Shown: positions 1 through 9,429 of the stretch, piece by piece
How positions within the stretch are numbered: position 1 is the stretch's first letter
How the letters are laid out: each line of letters begins with the position of its first letter
Origin: Venturia oleaginea
Taxonomy: Eukaryota; Ascomycota; Dothideomycetes; Venturiales; Venturiaceae
Direction of reading: 5' to 3'
NCBI GenBank assembly: GCA_013176395.1
Contig: JABMLP010000003.1
Location: forward strand, 1,426,001-1,490,000
Length of the DNA: 64,000 nucleotides
Position numbers and translations under genes: made by a program
The notes under the pieces: generated by a model
The model's database searches: none
What the model saw: the letters and a program-made list of their open reading frames with translations, nothing else
Told to the model about the DNA's origin: nothing

Positions 1-852
1 TCCTCCCGACCCCAGCAACTCTCTGAACGACTCCCCGACCCTCCCATATTCACTGGGAAGAGACACGAACTGCCTGAGTTCCTCTACCAGCTAGAGAACA
101 AGCTACAAGGCAACGCAGACCGTTACCCGAAAGACGAAAACAAACTACGTTACGCATTGAGCCGAATTGGGAAGGATGCCTCTGCACTAGTAACCTCCCA
201 CCGTCCATCTACACTCGAAGCCTTCCTCTCGATCCTGAACCTCTCATATGGAGACCCGAACCGAAAGACAACCGCACAAACGAAACTGAGCCTCTTGAAA
301 CAAGGAAGAAAGAGCTTCATAGCTCATTTTGCAGAGTTCCGACGCCTCGCTGGCGACGCAGGACTAAATGAAGAAGGACAGATCATGCAACTTCGTATGT
401 CATTGAACCACGACCTGAAAACCAGTATGATCGGTGTCCAGATTCCCTCCTCGTTAAACGATTACGCTGCCCTGATCTCTTCCTACGATAATGATATCCG
501 CTTCCTTCAGGATGAAAAGAAAAGCTTACCACGTTTGCCACACTTCTCTCTATCGTCAAAGGATCCAAACGCTATGGATATTGACGCAATCGAGAACTCT
601 TATGCTCCTGTAGGCTCCCACGAACGTGAACGACGAAAGAAGGAAGGCCTCTGTTTCAAATGTGGCTCTTCGAAGCACATATCGCCTAACTGCAAAGCGC
701 CGATCCCGACTACCCGAATCCGTTCTGCTTCCTTAAGTAGATATAGCCGAACCGCGTCTCCCCGTCGAAACACTCCGTCCCGTTCGTCGTCTTCAACCTC
801 TTCCCGATCTGACTCATCAAAATACCGATCAAAAGGCAAGTCCCGAGCGTAA
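1..852 (+). CDS. Gag of Gypsy-1 (5' partial)
   Basis: Frame 1 is open from the first base to a stop at 850-852, so the true start is upstream of the window. The first ~200 residues resemble the capsid (retrotransposon gag) domain, with a PDPPIFTG-type entry motif, and are followed by one CCHC zinc knuckle (CFKCGSSKHISPNC, nt ~652-693) and a Ser/Arg-rich basic tail. The protein would package element RNA into virus-like particles. The gag of Gypsy-2 (20556-21872) has the same domain order and a similar entry motif, so the two elements belong to related lineages. Confidence 0.9.
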   Translation, partial: SSRPQQLSERLPDPPIFTGKRHELPEFLYQLENKLQGNADRYPKDENKLRYALSRIGKDASALVTSHRPSTLEAFLSILNLSYGDPNRKTTAQTKLSLLKQGRKSFIAHFAEFRRLAGDAGLNEEGQIMQLRMSLNHDLKTSMIGVQIPSSLNDYAALISSYDNDIRFLQDEKKSLPRLPHFSLSSKDPNAMDIDAIENSYAPVGSHERERRKKEGLCFKCGSSKHISPNCKAPIPTTRIRSASLSRYSRTASPRRNTPSRSSSSTSSRSDSSKYRSKGKSRA

Positions 853-971
853 GTCGCCACTCGGGACCACATCGCAAGCTCTTTGTTAACTATACCTCCT
901 TTACGAGCACCAACTGGAAAAGACTGATCACTATCCCTTGCCAACTCACCCAAGGATCCATCTCTATTCGA

Positions 972-1591
972 GTGGAAGCTATGGTGGATAGTGGAGCTAC
1001 TGGTATAGGCTTTATCAATAGACCTTTTGCGCAACAACACGGCCTGAAACTGAACCGACTCTCACGATATATCGACGTCACTGGCTTTACTGGAAAACGG
1101 ACCACGGCTGGGAGGATTACACATGTAGCCTCCCTCAAGCTTGAACATGAAGGACACAGAGAGAGGATCTCTCTATATGTCACTACACTTGGAAAACACG
1201 ATGTTATCCTGGGTCTGCCCTGGATGAAGAAACACGAGGTTGCCTTTGACTGGGCGAACCATAGACTGAACTTCACAGCACCTGGCTGTGATAAGCACGA
1301 ACCCGAACCGGTAGAGGAACCCCTCTCACCTACCCGACCCGAAGCACGAACCCGAGCCCGAAATCGATCCTCTCTATCTATACGGAGGAAGCACGATGAC
1401 TGGAAGCATAGCTTCAGACGTGCCCTGACTGAACCTGAACCGGAACCTGAACACGAACACGAACACGAACACGAATCTGAACCCGACATGGGACCCTCCT
1501 CTGACTTATGCGACGAGATTGATATCTGCGCTGTAGGAGCTGTACCATTTACCCGACTTCCCCGAAAACACACACTGACCCGCGCACGAAA
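972..1591 (+). CDS. Aspartic protease region of Gypsy-1 pol
   Basis: A retropepsin active site DSGATG sits a few residues into this frame (nt ~984-1001), and the later ILGLPWMKKH segment is the second conserved part of retroelement proteases. The domain would cut the Gag-Pol polyprotein. It is followed by an acidic linker built from hexanucleotide repeats (EPEPEP, then EHEHEHEH, nt ~1430-1480). The frame stays open to 1826, but past about 1590 it no longer encodes the expected sequence: the RT N-terminal region continues in frame 2. The start is nominal, since the open frame extends further 5' and the domain is normally made as part of a polyprotein. Confidence 0.8.
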
Positions 1592-4500
1592 GTACCTACG
1601 GAGTACCACGAGCACCTTGACGTCTTCTCTCGGAAGAAATCCGACGTCCTCCCTGACCACCGATCCTACGACCACAAGATCCAACTCGAACCCGGTAAAC
1701 AACCCGGCTTTGGACCTCTATACAGCATGTCTCAGAACGAACTCAAGGTTCTACGAAAGTACCTCGACGAGCATCTCGCTAAAGGATTCATCCGAGCAAG
1801 TTCCTCTCCCGCTGCCGCGCCTGTAATCTTTGTCAAGAAACCTGGAGGTGGCCTCCGCTTTTGTGTCGATTACCGAGCTCTGAACGCCCTTACGATCAAG
1901 AATCGATACCCGCTCCCATTGATCCAAGAAACTCTGAACCGCCTTAGCAAGGCGAAGTATTACACAAAACTCGATATTATCGCAGCATTTAACCGCCTTC
2001 GTATCGCCAAAGGAGACGAATGGCTCACAGCCTTCCGGACACGATACGGCCTTTTCGAATACCTCGTTATGCCCTTCGGACTTGCAAACGCCCCGAGTAC
2101 GTTCCAACACTACGTAAACGATGTCCTCCGTCCGTATCTCGATATCTTCTGCACCGCATATATCGACGATATCCTCGTGTACAGCAACAACCTCTCCGAA
2201 CACCGAACCCACGTAGAACTGATCCTGAAGGCCCTACACGAAGCTGGGCTCCAACTTGATATCGACAAGTGCGAGTTTCATAAGACCGAAGTCCTCTATC
2301 TTGGCCTTGTCATCGCGACAGACGGGATCCGGATGGACCCGAAGAAAATCGAAGCGATCACCGGTTGGAAGAACCCTCTGAACGTAAAGGACGTCCGTGC
2401 CTTTATTGGGTTCGCCAATTTCTATAGACGGTTCATATCCGACTTCTCTCGAATCGTTGCTCCTCTTGTCAGACTGACTCGCAAGGACATTATGTTTACG
2501 TTCGACGAAACCTGCAAAAGAGCCTTTGAGGCTCTCAAAAAAGCCTTTACTTCCGCACCGATCCTAAGACACTTCGACCCCGAACTAGCCTGTGTTGTGG
2601 AAGCCGACTCGTCCGATTACGCCTCAGGAGGCGTACTCTCTCAATATGGATCTAACGGGAAGCTCTATCCTGTAGCTTACTACTCGCACCGCCTATCGCC
2701 CGCAGAATGCAACTACGAGATCTACGATAAAGAGCTGCTCGCTATCATCCGATGCTTCGAACAGTGGCGTCCAGAACTCGAAGGAGCCGCCTTTCCGATC
2801 AAGGTCCTCAGCGATCATAAAAGCCTGAAGTACTTCTGTACGACGAAACAACTTAGTCACCGACAAGCCCGCTGGTCTGAATACCTTTCCCGCTTCCAGT
2901 TTTCTATCGTCTACCGTCCAGGAGCACAAAGACAGAAACCTGACGCTCTAACTCGGAGGTCGCAAGACCAACCTGCTCAAGAAGAAGCCCGCCTCTACCG
3001 AAAGCAAACACTCCTACGTCCCGAACTTTTCAAAGAACTAAACCCTATTGATACAGATAGGTCGATTGAGCAAATTATCGAAGACGAATACGAAAACGAT
3101 GAGTTTATCCAGGAGATCTTGGGTTTCCTCCGACAAGGAGTTCGGAAATCGAAGAAAATCAGTCTTTCAGAATGTGAGGCCCGAGGCAACCGCCTGTACT
3201 TCCGAGACCGCCTTGTCCTGCCTAGTTCGGACGAACTGAAGGTTAAGCTACTTCGCTACGTCCACGAATCTCCTGTTGGCGGTCACCCAGGCCGTACAAA
3301 GACTTTGGAAGTCCTGTCCCGCCAGTACTACTGGCCACAGATGTACGACTCTGTCAGACGCTTCGTACGAAGCTGTCACGTCTGTCAACGTTCGAAATCC
3401 TCCCGAGAAGTATATAGCGGCCTGTTGAAACCCTTACCTGTACCTGAGAAGAGATGGAAAGACATCTCTGTCGACTTTGTGATCGAACTACCCGAATCCG
3501 AAGGCTACACAAATGTTATGGTCGCCGTCGACAGACTGAGCAAGATGACTCACTTTATTCCCTGCGCCTCAATTAAGGCACCCGACGTAGCACGGCTATT
3601 CCTTACGCACGTTTGGAAACTACACGGACTCCCAGATACGATCGTGTCCGATCGAGGCAGCCAGTTCGTGTCCGCCTTCTGGGATGAACTCACGAAACAA
3701 TTGAAAATTGAAGCACGTTTGTCTACCGCCTTCCACCCAGAGACGGATGGACAGACTGAACGAATGAATTCCGTAATGGAACAATACTTCCGTGCCTACG
3801 TAGCCTACCTGCAAGACGACTGGGCCCGCTGGACTCCAATGGCTGAGTTTAAGGCAAACAATACCGCCTCGGAGACGACAGGAATAACACCGTTCCTAGA
3901 CAATAGTGGCCAACACCCGAGAATGGGATTCGAGCCCCCTACCGGAATAACACGGCCAGCTTACCAACGACAACAAGTCCAAGATGTTCATAAATTCGTC
4001 GAAGATATGAAAGACGTTGAGATGTTCCTGCACGACGAGATGAAATGGGCCCAAGCAGTCTACGAAGAGAAAGCAAACCGACGACGTCACCCGGCACCCG
4101 CCTATCAAGTTGGCGACTCCGTTATGCTAGATATCCGAAATGTGAAAACCCGAAGACCAGCTAAGAAACTCGACTGGAAGTCTGCTGGCCCGTTCCGAAT
4201 AGAGAAAGTTATCTCCTCTCACGCGTACCGACTTGAACTCCCTACAAGTATAAAGATACACCCCGTTTTCCATACCTCCTTACTTCGACCTGTCTACGAT
4301 GACGAAGCCTTACCCGGACAGATTCAGGAACCACTGCCGCCAGTCGAAATCGACGGCGAACAGGAATACCTCGTTGAGAGAGTCAACGACTCTCGATACA
4401 ATAAGAGACGACGACGCCACGAGTATTTAGTATCATGGCAAGGATATGATGAAGAGACATGGGAACCAGCTTACGAAATATGGGATACAGCTGCAGCAGC

Positions 4501-4615
4501 CAAATTCGAAAGAGAGCATCCGGAGAAAGTAGTCCCCCATCGATTGGTTACTTCTTTTCTTTTCCGTTTAAGAGGGGGGTACTGTCACGGAGTGACACTG
4601 AGAATGTTACCATGA
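1592..4615 (+). CDS. Reverse transcriptase-RNase H-integrase-chromodomain polyprotein of Gypsy-1
   Basis: Frame 2 is open without a stop from about 1592. Visible in order: RT with FCVDYRALN, LDIIAAFNR and the catalytic YIDD (nt ~2160); RNase H with its first Asp in VEADSSDY (nt ~2600); the integrase HHCC zinc domain (nt ~3265-3390); the DDE core with Asp in DISVDF, SDRGSQF and the Glu of TDGQTERMN (nt ~3745-3765); and a C-terminal chromodomain ending in EYLVSWQGY and WEP (nt ~4350-4540). Chromodomains of this class steer integration to particular chromatin. The frame ends a few codons inside the 3' LTR. This part has no internal stop, so decay is limited to frame breaks further upstream. Confidence 0.92.
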   Translation, partial: VPTEYHEHLDVFSRKKSDVLPDHRSYDHKIQLEPGKQPGFGPLYSMSQNELKVLRKYLDEHLAKGFIRASSSPAAAPVIFVKKPGGGLRFCVDYRALNALTIKNRYPLPLIQETLNRLSKAKYYTKLDIIAAFNRLRIAKGDEWLTAFRTRYGLFEYLVMPFGLANAPSTFQHYVNDVLRPYLDIFCTAYIDDILVYSNNLSEHRTHVELILKALHEAGLQLDIDKCEFHKTEVLYLGLVIATDGIRMDPKKIEAITGWKNPLNVKDVRAFIGFANFYRRFISDFSRIVAPLVRLTRKDIMFTFDETCKRAFEALKKAFTSAPILRHFDPELACVVEADSSDYASGGVLSQYGSNGKLYPVAYYSHRLSPAECNYEIYDKELLAIIRCFEQWRPELEGAAFPIKVLSDHKSLKYFCTTKQLSHRQARWSEYLSRFQFSIVYRPGAQRQKPDALTRRSQDQPAQEEARLYRKQTLLRPELFKELNPIDTDRSIEQIIEDEYENDEFIQEILGFLRQGVRKSKKISLSECEARGNRLYFRDRLVLPSSDELKVKLLRYVHESPVGGHPGRTKTLEVLSRQYYWPQMYDSVRRFVRSCHVCQRSKSSREVYSGLLKPLPVPEKRWKDISVDFVIELPESEGYTNVMVAVDRLSKMTHFIPCASIKAPDVARLFLTHVWKLHGLPDTIVSDRGSQFVSAFWDELTKQLKIEARLSTAFHPETDGQTERMNSVMEQYFRAYVAYLQDDWARWTPMAEFKANNTASETTGITPFLDNSGQHPRMGFEPPTGITRPAYQRQQVQDVHKFVEDMKDVEMFLHDEMKWAQAVYEEKANRRRHPAPAYQVGDSVMLDIRNVKTRRPAKKLDWKSAGPFRIEKVISSHAYRLELPTSIKIHPVFHTSLLRPVYDDEALPGQIQEPLPPVEIDGEQEYLVERVNDSRYNKRRRRHEYLVSWQGYDEETWEPAYEIWDTAAAAKFEREHPEKVVPHRLVTSFLFRLRGGYCHGVTLRMLP

Positions 4616-4815
4616 ACTGGTATACACGTGACTTCAGCGCACGAACCAAGGAATCCCATATATACCTTGCGATTCCTCCCTGTACTTAGATTCTTCACGC
4701 AATGTTTTGATCCTTAGAACGATACTACCATTGACTTCTATCACGCCCGCTTATAGCTAGCACGGCTAATCATTTGTCGACGTGATCTACGACTGCTTCT
4801 ATTGGTCCCGTGACA
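4583..4815 (+). repeat. 3' LTR of Gypsy-1
   Basis: A purine run (aagaggggggta, from 4570) is followed directly by TGTCACGG at 4583. The LTR closes with CCCGTGACA at 4815, giving matching inverted ends TGTCAC/GTGACA and a length of 233 bp. The left copy is outside the window, so LTR divergence and age cannot be measured here. Confidence 0.85.
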
Positions 4816-4847
4816 CTTCCAAGTCAAGTCCAAGGTCAAACGTGACA
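4816..4847 (-). repeat. LTR-B fragment, split by Gypsy-1
   Basis: These 32 bases are the reverse complement of the first 32 bases of the solo LTR at 5178-5381, with one mismatch. The rest of this copy should lie left of Gypsy-1, outside the window. It is the target into which Gypsy-1 inserted. Confidence 0.8.
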
Positions 4848-5042
4848 CATACAACCAATTTCGAAGTCAGAGTCTCGAATCTTTCACCATGTTATATACA
4901 ATCTGTCAGGGATTGTGTCACGGCTAGTAGTAACTAATGAAAGGCGTGAACAGCAATCAGGTATGGACTAAATGTGATAGTGAACTACAGGTAGCTATGT
5001 AAATGGGGGCTGGGGGCATGGCCTACTTATAGGTCTTGCTGT

Positions 5043-5398
5043 GGCCCGTGTACTGTGGCGCCTTGTTAGGTGCTTGGACACTGTGGCTGTTCCAGTAGCC
5101 TAGCAAGCCGTCACATGGCTCGTGTACTGTGGCGCCTTGTTAGGTGCTTGAATACTGTGGTTGTTCCAGTAGCCTAGTGTCACGTTTGACCTTGGACTTG
5201 ATTTGGAAGCATGATTTGAATTCTATAAGATGTGCGAAGTTGTAAGGATGAGGAGCTAACTAAGAGGTGGCGACGAGTCTAAGTACTTGCGACCAGTCTC
5301 GCGCTAGACCTGATCGAGCAGAACCACCACATTTAACTACATTTAACTGCATTCGAATACCAACATAGTTCGATCATGACACCTAGCAAGCCGTCACA
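5043..5398 (-). repeat. 74-bp tandem duplication inside the Gypsy-3 LTR
   Basis: Unit 1 is 5043-5116. Unit 2 is 5117-5177 and resumes at 5387-5398 after the solo LTR-B. The units differ at a few positions, nearly all transitions (cccgtg/ctcgtg, ggacac/gaatac, ggctg/ggttg). Unit 1 therefore shows what unit 2 looked like before LTR-B inserted. Confidence 0.8.
5178..5381 (+). repeat. Solo LTR-B with 5-bp target duplication
   Basis: A 204-bp block starts TGTCACG and ends CATGACA, flanked by direct repeats CCTAG (5173-5177 and 5382-5386). The ends, length and 5-bp duplication are those of a solo LTR left after LTR-LTR recombination of a gypsy-type element. It lies inside the second tandem unit of the Gypsy-3 LTR. 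Confidence 0.88.
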
Positions 5399-5401
5399 CT
5401 A

Positions 5402-5417
5402 CCCCCCCCCCCCCCCC
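5402..5417 (-). other. Polypurine tract of Gypsy-3 (G16)
   Basis: A run of 16 C on the plus strand is a G16 tract on the coding strand, three bases from the LTR start. It fits the plus-strand primer of the element, probably lengthened by slippage. Confidence 0.6.
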
Positions 5418-6003
5418 GCCTCCCTAGAAAGGGAAGGTAAGTTTAAAAAAATTCCCAAAGATCGGTCGCAATCCTCCAAATTTCCTTCGTAGATAGCAGA
5501 GTAGAAAATCAATCAGTTAAGCAATAGCACGCAATCTTTTACTCTTGCGTCTTTTTCTCCTTGAAAGGGGAGTTTCCTCCCTGTGTGCTATCTCTTCAAG
5601 TTTTTTCCAGCGCAAATTTGGTGCAGATGTCCCTTCCACTCTGGTCCCAGTATACAGTGAATCCCTGAATCCAGTGTAGATCTTGACTGCTGGCCGGTTT
5701 GGATTTCCATGCTCTTGGTGGATCGACGTTGTAGATTATCATGTGGCGTTGGCCGCGGCCTGCGGTAGTCGGGCAACTTGTTCAGGTATGCCATGGAATT
5801 CTTCTCTGTTGTTCAAGTGCTTTTCCTAACCAGTTGTCGCTTTCGCAGCTAGATAGGGCGATGCCAGTCTTAGCTTCTTTCCAGGGTGTTTACATGAATG
5901 TTGAGACTGTTTGCCGAGGTGTATAGTCGTCTGGATGCATTCGTGATTTCCAGTTACTTTTTGGTCATTTTTATTGGCTACGGTGATCGAGGGTAGTAGG
6001 GGA

Positions 6004-7549
6004 TCATTTCCTGCTGAATCCTCGGCGAGAGATTACCGTATTTGGTGTAGAAGCAAGTTCGTCGTCTATGTGTATCACGTGGTTTTCGTCTTTTTGGTTT
6101 GCATCCAGCCAAGATTGGAGTCTCTTAGGTGGGCTGGGCTTAGTTGGGTTCTCTTTCCAGTACTGTTCGAGTAAGAGGGCGGAGTTCTTGAAGTTGGAGG
6201 CGGGGTAACATGTTTGGTCTGGGTCCCAGCCTAGCCAGTCAACTTGATATTGAAGTTTACCCTGGTGGATTCTGCTGGAGAGTATCTTAGAGACTTCCCA
6301 TTCGACGGTTCCATCGACAAGGCAGGAATCGGCGGGCTCGTTTGCGTTCAGCTGTCCTGCGAGGCTCGATTCTGGTACTTTCCTCAGGCGGTCGGAGTGG
6401 AAAACAGGGTGCATTTTGAAGGTAGGGGGGAGTTCCAACTTCCAGCTGTTGAAGACTTTTTCGATAATTTTGTACGGGCCGCATACGGGAAAGTCGAGTT
6501 TATCGGAGGGACGGTCTGTTCGCCAGGCTCTTTTCAGTAGGTAGACTTGATCATTGACTCCGAAGTCTTCTTGTCGTCTCTTCTTGTTAGCCTGTTTCGA
6601 CTGTGCAGTCTGGGCTTTTTCGATATTCCGTCGTGCTACGGTGTAGGCCTCGTGTATCCGTTTGGCCCAGTGCTGTGCGTCCTGTTTGTTGAATTTTTCT
6701 CGGGAGGAGTCGAAAGTAGTACTCCGATTTTTCCAATCAAAGTGCATTCGAGGGATAAATCCCATCTCGATTTCAATTGGAGCGAGTCCAGTTGTCTCGT
6801 GTGGGAGCGTTGCAGCCGCAAAATCCATAGCTGGTAGCAACTGGGGCCAGTCGTCTTGGAAATATTTAATAAAGGGTCGTAAGCGCTGCTGTAGAATCTG
6901 ATTGGCGATTTCTGTTTGTCCCTCTGTCTGGGCGTGATGGGCGGTACTGAGCTTCTTCTTTAGACGGAGAAGCCTTGATAGTTCGGTATCCCAATCTGAA
7001 ATAAACTGTGGGCCTCGGTCTGAAGTAACAGAGCGGGGGGCTCCGACCCATCTCCAGATGTATTTGAAGAATAGCCAGGCTGCGTGTTTTCCGGTGATTT
7101 CTTTGGAAGTTGGGATCGAGATGGGCCGTTTCCCGAACTTGTCGCAGACTACCATAACGTTGTTCTTTCCTGACTTGCTTTCTGGGAAGGTACAGAAGTC
7201 GATCGTAATATCTTCCCATACTCGTGATGGGACGGGTAGTGGCTTTTGTAGTCCAGGGGTTTTATCTCGTGGGACTGAGCTTCGTCGGCAGGTCTGGCAG
7301 GCGTTAACGTAGATATCGATATCGGCGTTCATTTTCGGCCAGTAGAATTGGCGGGAGACGATCTTTCTAGTCTTGTTCCGTCCGGGGTGGGCAGTTGTCA
7401 GGGAGTCGTGGATTTCTCGTATTAGTTCTGTCTTGATGATCCCTTCGTCTGGGACCACCAGCCGTCCTTGGAACAGAAGGAGGCCTTGGTCGTTAATCGT
7501 CCAATTGTTCTTTGGGTCCGTTCCGGCTGGGGAGACTTTCTCGCGAAGG
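6004..7549 (-). pseudogene. Truncated Pol (integrase and chromodomain) of Gypsy-3
   Basis: The frame is open from about 7549 to the stop at 6004. It begins just before the integrase zinc-binding domain (HPGRNKTRK, ACQTC), followed by the DDE core with ITIDFC, TSDRGPQF and TEGQTEIAN. The GPY/F-type module (VCGPYKII) and a chromodomain with YQVDWLGW follow. RT and RNase H are missing and a stop lies just upstream, so it cannot support its own movement. It differs from Gypsy-1 and Gypsy-2 in detail (for example GLQKPLPVPSRVWEDI) and is a third family. Confidence 0.85.
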
Positions 7550-7563
7550 TGTCATAGGAACTC

Positions 7564-7754
7564 TGTCACGGCAGCGATAGGATGTATAAAATGAACTAGG
7601 GTTCTAAGAACTGAGTGTGATAATAGAATTTACGGTAGAGAACGAGTTACTACGAGGGCGCGAAGATATCGCGGCTTAGCCACAATGTGGCTAAGCCGAT
7701 ACGCCCGAGCCATGAAGTAACGTGACGGCAAAGGAGCCATGCCGTGCCGTCACA
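7564..7754. repeat. Solo LTR-like repeat with internal palindrome
   Basis: The block starts TGTCACGGCA and ends TGCCGTCACA, giving 10-bp inverted ends with one mismatch and a length of 191 bp. It has a 27-bp palindrome at 7672-7698 with 13-bp arms around one base. No clear 5-bp duplicate is seen (aactc before, ggaag after). It marks the 5' break of Gypsy-3. Confidence 0.6.
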
Positions 7755-8888
7755 GGAAGTCGTCGTACGACAGCGAGCATTACCAACATGTAGTGGCTGC
7801 GGTATTCAAGGTCATAAGATTAATCGATGCCCAAATACGTAAAGAATGTATTGTTAGGATTATTTTAATAAAAGCTGTATTGGTGGGAGGTTTATCGCAC
7901 GATGACTTGAGATTTAGTGGTTGGGGTGGCCAAGTGAGTGGGGCGGCCAAGTGAGTGGTGAAACACGTTAATTTTTATACGAGAAGGTAGAGAAGATGCC
8001 TCTCCCTCTCTTCTACTCCGTTTATTATGAGGTAGGAAGGAGAAAGGAGGATTTCTTTACGAGGCGGGGAAATGGCTAAGGAGAATCGGACGATACGGTT
8101 ACATGGCTATTAGTTGTTAGTCTCTGGCCAATGCTTCCATCCTCAATATATCCGTACTCGAGTCTACTCGCCGCTGTTTGTCTACACAGCGCTTTTCACC
8201 GCCAGCGCTAACGACTAATAAATTTGGGCCAAGTGTCCACGTCTTTTCTGCAAGCGCTAAACGAGAAAGACGTTAATACTTGGCGTTTCCTTCGACCGAA
8301 ATTTTCAGCTGTAATTTTCGTACCGCCGGCGTATTCTCAACTAAACAGAGTCAGATTCTGATGTTCCTTACCCACACGGACTCTACACGGACCGGGACGG
8401 AATTCTACGCATGGTAGATAAGATATACGCGTCAGAAATGCCGGGGGAAACGCCGTAGGTCTCTTGTATAATTCTTGCCAAGTGTTACTGTCTTTCTCGT
8501 TAGCTCAATAGTAAGGAGCATCGTCTGTAACCTGGTCCGTGTAACCAGCCATCTTGGCTCTTACCTTCTCCCGTACGCCCGTCAATTCACAACAACTTGG
8601 AATCACAATAATAGGACCGTCAGAAGCAGTATGCTTACAAGCTCAAAAGTCAAATTTTCGCGTAGAGGGGAAGCGCTAGAAAAAATTGCCAGCACCATCA
8701 ACGAGGTATCTTTTTTGTTCGCGAACTCTGGAGCTTCATAAGCGATGTGAGAAGATGATGCTAATGATATTCTAGACTTGTTGGATAAATCAGGTACTTT
8801 CTATTCCAAAATCCGTCGCAATGTGCAGTGCTTTTTTTGTCACCAATTCCATCCCGGATACTCCAGCGCTGAATGGAGAACGTACGGC
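7755..8888. other. Intergenic stretch without a supportable gene
   Basis: Only short unsupported frames are present. A near-perfect direct repeat of ggccaagtgagtgg occurs at about 7927-7955, a likely transposon remnant. Confidence 0.5.
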
Positions 8889-8907
8889 TTAATAACCACG
8901 ACCCCCC

Positions 8908-8939
<32 letters not shown>

Positions 8940-9429
8940 TAGGCTGGAGTAACCGTAACCATTGTAGGTTCCCTTAAAAACGTCTTTGAAGACATTGTTA
9001 CCAGCATTTTTCCACTGATCGCAAAGCCTGTCACCATATTAGGTCTTGTTCGACGGCTTTGTGAAGAATCGGGGTCTCGATGAGGGTGTCTCAATACTTA
9101 CTGGTGATTGGGCACGCCATTGCAACTTGATTTAGTATTAGCTTGGTCCAACCTCGATGAAGATGGTCAAAACTTACAGATCATAGCCGCGGTTAATAGC
9201 CTCAACTTTTTCAGCTGGCTCGGCGCCTTCAACCAACACAGCTGGAGCGACTGGCTCGGCTTGCTCGAGCTGTCCAGTTGCTTCGATCTGTTCGGATGGT
9301 GCAACTGGAGCTGCGAAAGCCATGGCTCTATCAAAGGAATCAGTGAACAAAGAAGGCGAGCCAGTGATGTATGCTGAACACGAACCCAAGGCCGGCAACG
9401 GTGAGAAGAAGAGTCTTTGCGAAATGCAT
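8889..9429 (-). CDS. Small secreted protein, 110 aa, three exons
   Basis: Not recognised as a known family. The model is exon 1 9386-9429, exon 2 9178-9327 and exon 3 8889-9027, joining in frame to 333 nt with a stop at 8889. Exon 1 plus the start of exon 2 gives a signal peptide: MHFAKTLLL, a hydrophobic core, then an AFAAPVAP cleavage region. The mature part is acidic (repeated EP and VE), then has CDQWKNAG and a Gly/Asn tail (NNGNNGNNGNG, KGGRGY) made by a tandem aacaacggc repeat. Intron 1 (58 nt) has an unusual donor G|GTTCGT; intron 2 (150 nt) has GTAAGT and a GCTAATAC branch site. With one cysteine in the mature part it is not a disulfide-rich effector type. The signal peptide appearing exactly across the splice is the best support; expression is unknown. 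Confidence 0.72.

Larger units (their letters stand above)
1..4815 (+). mobile_element. Gypsy-1: Ty3/gypsy chromodomain LTR retrotransposon, 5' end outside window
   Basis: The order gag, aspartic protease, reverse transcriptase, RNase H, integrase, chromodomain, polypurine run and 3' LTR is that of the chromodomain branch of Ty3/gypsy elements. The 5' LTR and the start of gag lie left of the window. Three reading frames are used: gag in frame 1, protease in frame 3, RT to chromodomain in frame 2. At least the protease-to-RT shift near 1575-1592 looks like decay, since family members usually read through it. The 3' LTR ends at 4815, directly against a fragment of another LTR family (4816-4847), so the element inserted into an older repeat. 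The expected 5-bp target duplicate (cttcc, 4816-4820) cannot be checked because the left end is missing. Confidence 0.93.
4914..5398 (-). repeat. 3' LTR of Gypsy-3, interrupted by solo LTR-B
   Basis: On the minus strand the LTR begins TGTGACGGC next to the G-run at 5402-5417 and ends GCCGTGACACA near 4914. Without the LTR-B insertion and its duplicated CCTAG it is about 276 bp. It holds a 73-74-bp tandem duplication (see the separate entry). Confidence 0.75.
4914..7553 (-). mobile_element. Gypsy-3: minus-strand Ty3/gypsy remnant lacking gag, protease and RT
   Basis: Only the 3' half survives: integrase plus chromodomain (6004-7549), an untranslated stretch (5418-6003), an extreme polypurine tract (G16 on the minus strand, C16 at 5402-5417) and a 3' LTR (4914-5398). 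The 5' side stops within about 15 bp of another LTR at 7564, and the pol frame meets a stop there, so gag, protease, RT and most of RNase H are missing. Either that insertion came with a deletion or two elements recombined. Confidence 0.8.
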
